Source of the DNA: JBKJML01 sp046596415
GTDB lineage: Bacteria > Actinomycetota > Thermoleophilia > Gaiellales > Gaiellaceae
Length of the DNA: 6,968 nucleotides
Direction: 5' to 3'
NCBI GenBank assembly: GCA_046596415.1
Contig: JBKJML010000291.1
Location: 1 to 6,968 of the forward strand
Each line of letters opens with the position of its first letter. The first letter of the stretch is position 1. Positions 6,054 through 6,968 of this stretch are shown piece by piece. The notes under the pieces were generated by a model that saw only the letters and a list, made by a program, of their open reading frames with translations, had not been told where the DNA came from and made no database searches. The translations under genes were made by a program, and so were the position numbers.

Positions 6054-6968
6054 ATGGCGACCTGCCCGGCCTGCAAGCACGACAACCGTGAGAGCGCTCG
6101 CTTCTGTGACGGCTGCGGCGGGCCGCTCGCTGTGGCACCGCCTGCGCGAGAGGAGCGGAAGGTCGTCACGGTGCTGTTCGCCGACCTGGTCGGGTTCACC
6201 TCGCGCGCAGAAACACTCGACCCGGAGGATGTGCGGGCGCTCCTCTCGCCCTACTACGCACGCCTCCGGGTGGAGCTGGAGCGCTTCGGAGGCACGGTGG
6301 AAAAGTTCATCGGCGACGCGGTGATGGCGCTGTTCGGCGCGCCCGTCGCGCACGAGGACGACCCGGAGCGTGCAGTCCGCGCAGCGCTGGCGATCCGGGA
6401 CTGGGTGAACGACGATGAGGACGAGCTCCAGCTTCGGATCGCCGTGAACACGGGCGAGGCGCTGATCGCTCTCGGCGCGCGCGCCGAAGCGGGCGAGGGC
6501 ATGGCCTCCGGAGACGTGGTCAACACGGCCGCGCGCCTCCAGAGCGCCGCTCCGGTCAACGGGATCCTCGTCGGCGAGACGACCTTCCGGGCCACCAGGC
6601 ACGTGATCGACTACGCCGAGGCCGAGCCCGTTGTGGCGAAGGGCAAGTCGAACCCGGTCCGGGTCTGGGAGGCCCTCGCAGCACGCTCACGGGTCGGCAG
6701 CGAAACCGTCTCGACGCGCGCGCCGCTCGTGGGTCGAGGGCGAGAGCTGGACCAGCTCGTCGATGCGTTCGAGCGCGCCCGGCAGGAGCACTCCACCCAG
6801 CTCGTGACACTCGTCGGAGTCCCGGGGATCGGCAAGAGCCGCCTCGTCGCGGAGCTGCTCGCACACGTCGAAGCTCTGCCGGAGATCATTCTCTGGCGGC
6901 ACGGTCGTTCGCTCCCCTACGGCGACGGTGTCACCTTCTGGGCGCTCAGCGAGATGGTCAAGGCGCAG
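6054..6968 (+). CDS. Zinc-ribbon / class III cyclase / P-loop ATPase protein (N-terminal 305 residues, cut by window edge)
   Basis: An open frame runs from ATG to the right edge without a stop. Residues 4-21 form a zinc ribbon, with CPAC at 4-7 and CDGC at 18-21. A single class III cyclase domain (about 35-210) has metal Asp D44 (FADLVGFT) and D88 (KFIGDAVMALFGAP), K84, and the transition-state pair N157 and R161 (GDVVNTAAR). It could thus act as a homodimer with two sites. The residue seven before the Asn is M150, not the Asp of canonical adenylyl cyclases, so nucleotide choice is not certain. A second VGRG/VGRE-type linker near 230 leads to a Walker A, GVPGIGKS, at 255-262. The rest of the ATPase and any TPR tail lie outside. 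The ATG is the first usable start: an upstream in-frame GTG at 6018 is closed by TAG at 6042. The ribosome site is weak. The gene lies 48 bp after the tandem cyclase gene on the same strand, so co-transcription is plausible. Confidence 0.92.
   Translation, partial: MATCPACKHDNRESARFCDGCGGPLAVAPPAREERKVVTVLFADLVGFTSRAETLDPEDVRALLSPYYARLRVELERFGGTVEKFIGDAVMALFGAPVAHEDDPERAVRAALAIRDWVNDDEDELQLRIAVNTGEALIALGARAEAGEGMASGDVVNTAARLQSAAPVNGILVGETTFRATRHVIDYAEAEPVVAKGKSNPVRVWEALAARSRVGSETVSTRAPLVGRGRELDQLVDAFERARQEHSTQLVTLVGVPGIGKSRLVAELLAHVEALPEIILWRHGRSLPYGDGVTFWALSEMVKAQ

Noticed and set aside
5067..6602. A 511-codon minus-strand frame covering the end of the tandem cyclase gene and the start of the next
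   Set aside because: It lies opposite two genes with clear catalytic motifs, and its own translation shows no family signal.

Overview
The window is GC-rich DNA with dense, GC-biased coding and TTG/ATG starts. It carries an exported TolB-type propeller protein and two large cyclase-homology/ATPase proteins. This mix suggests a high-GC Actinomycetota genome, perhaps Thermoleophilia (Solirubrobacterales or Gaiellales). That placement is inferred from composition and gene content; no rRNA or other marker gene is present.

Layout: (1) Positions 1-2174, minus strand: one long gene, cut by the left edge. It encodes a secreted or surface protein: signal peptide, a probable carbohydrate-binding (CBM9/DOMON-like) domain, an Ig-like domain, a six-bladed TolB/PD40 propeller, then a C-terminal pentapeptide-repeat tract containing five consecutive perfect PLGGI units. 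(2) Positions 2175-2231: a 57-bp divergent intergenic region with a strong Shine-Dalgarno and a plausible sigma70-type promoter for the minus gene, plus a perfect 6+6 bp palindrome over the -35 box. (3) Positions 2232-6005, plus strand: a complete 1257-residue protein with tandem class III cyclase domains, a STAND/AAA-like P-loop ATPase and a TPR-type helical C-terminus. The two cyclase domains are degenerate in complementary ways (metal Asp residues only in the first, transition-state Asn/Arg only in the second). They should form one composite active site, as in animal soluble adenylyl cyclase (ADCY10). (4) Positions 6054-6968, plus strand: the start of a second cyclase/ATPase protein, cut by the right edge. 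It has an N-terminal zinc ribbon and a single cyclase domain that keeps all four metal and transition-state residues.

The two plus-strand genes are 48 bp apart with no visible terminator between them, so they may be co-transcribed. Both look like cytosolic proteins that couple a cyclic-nucleotide-forming domain to a nucleotide-dependent signalling ATPase. The minus gene has its own promoter and an extracytoplasmic product; a functional link to the cyclases rests only on the shared divergent region. No RNA genes, insertion sequences, CRISPR arrays or phage genes were seen.
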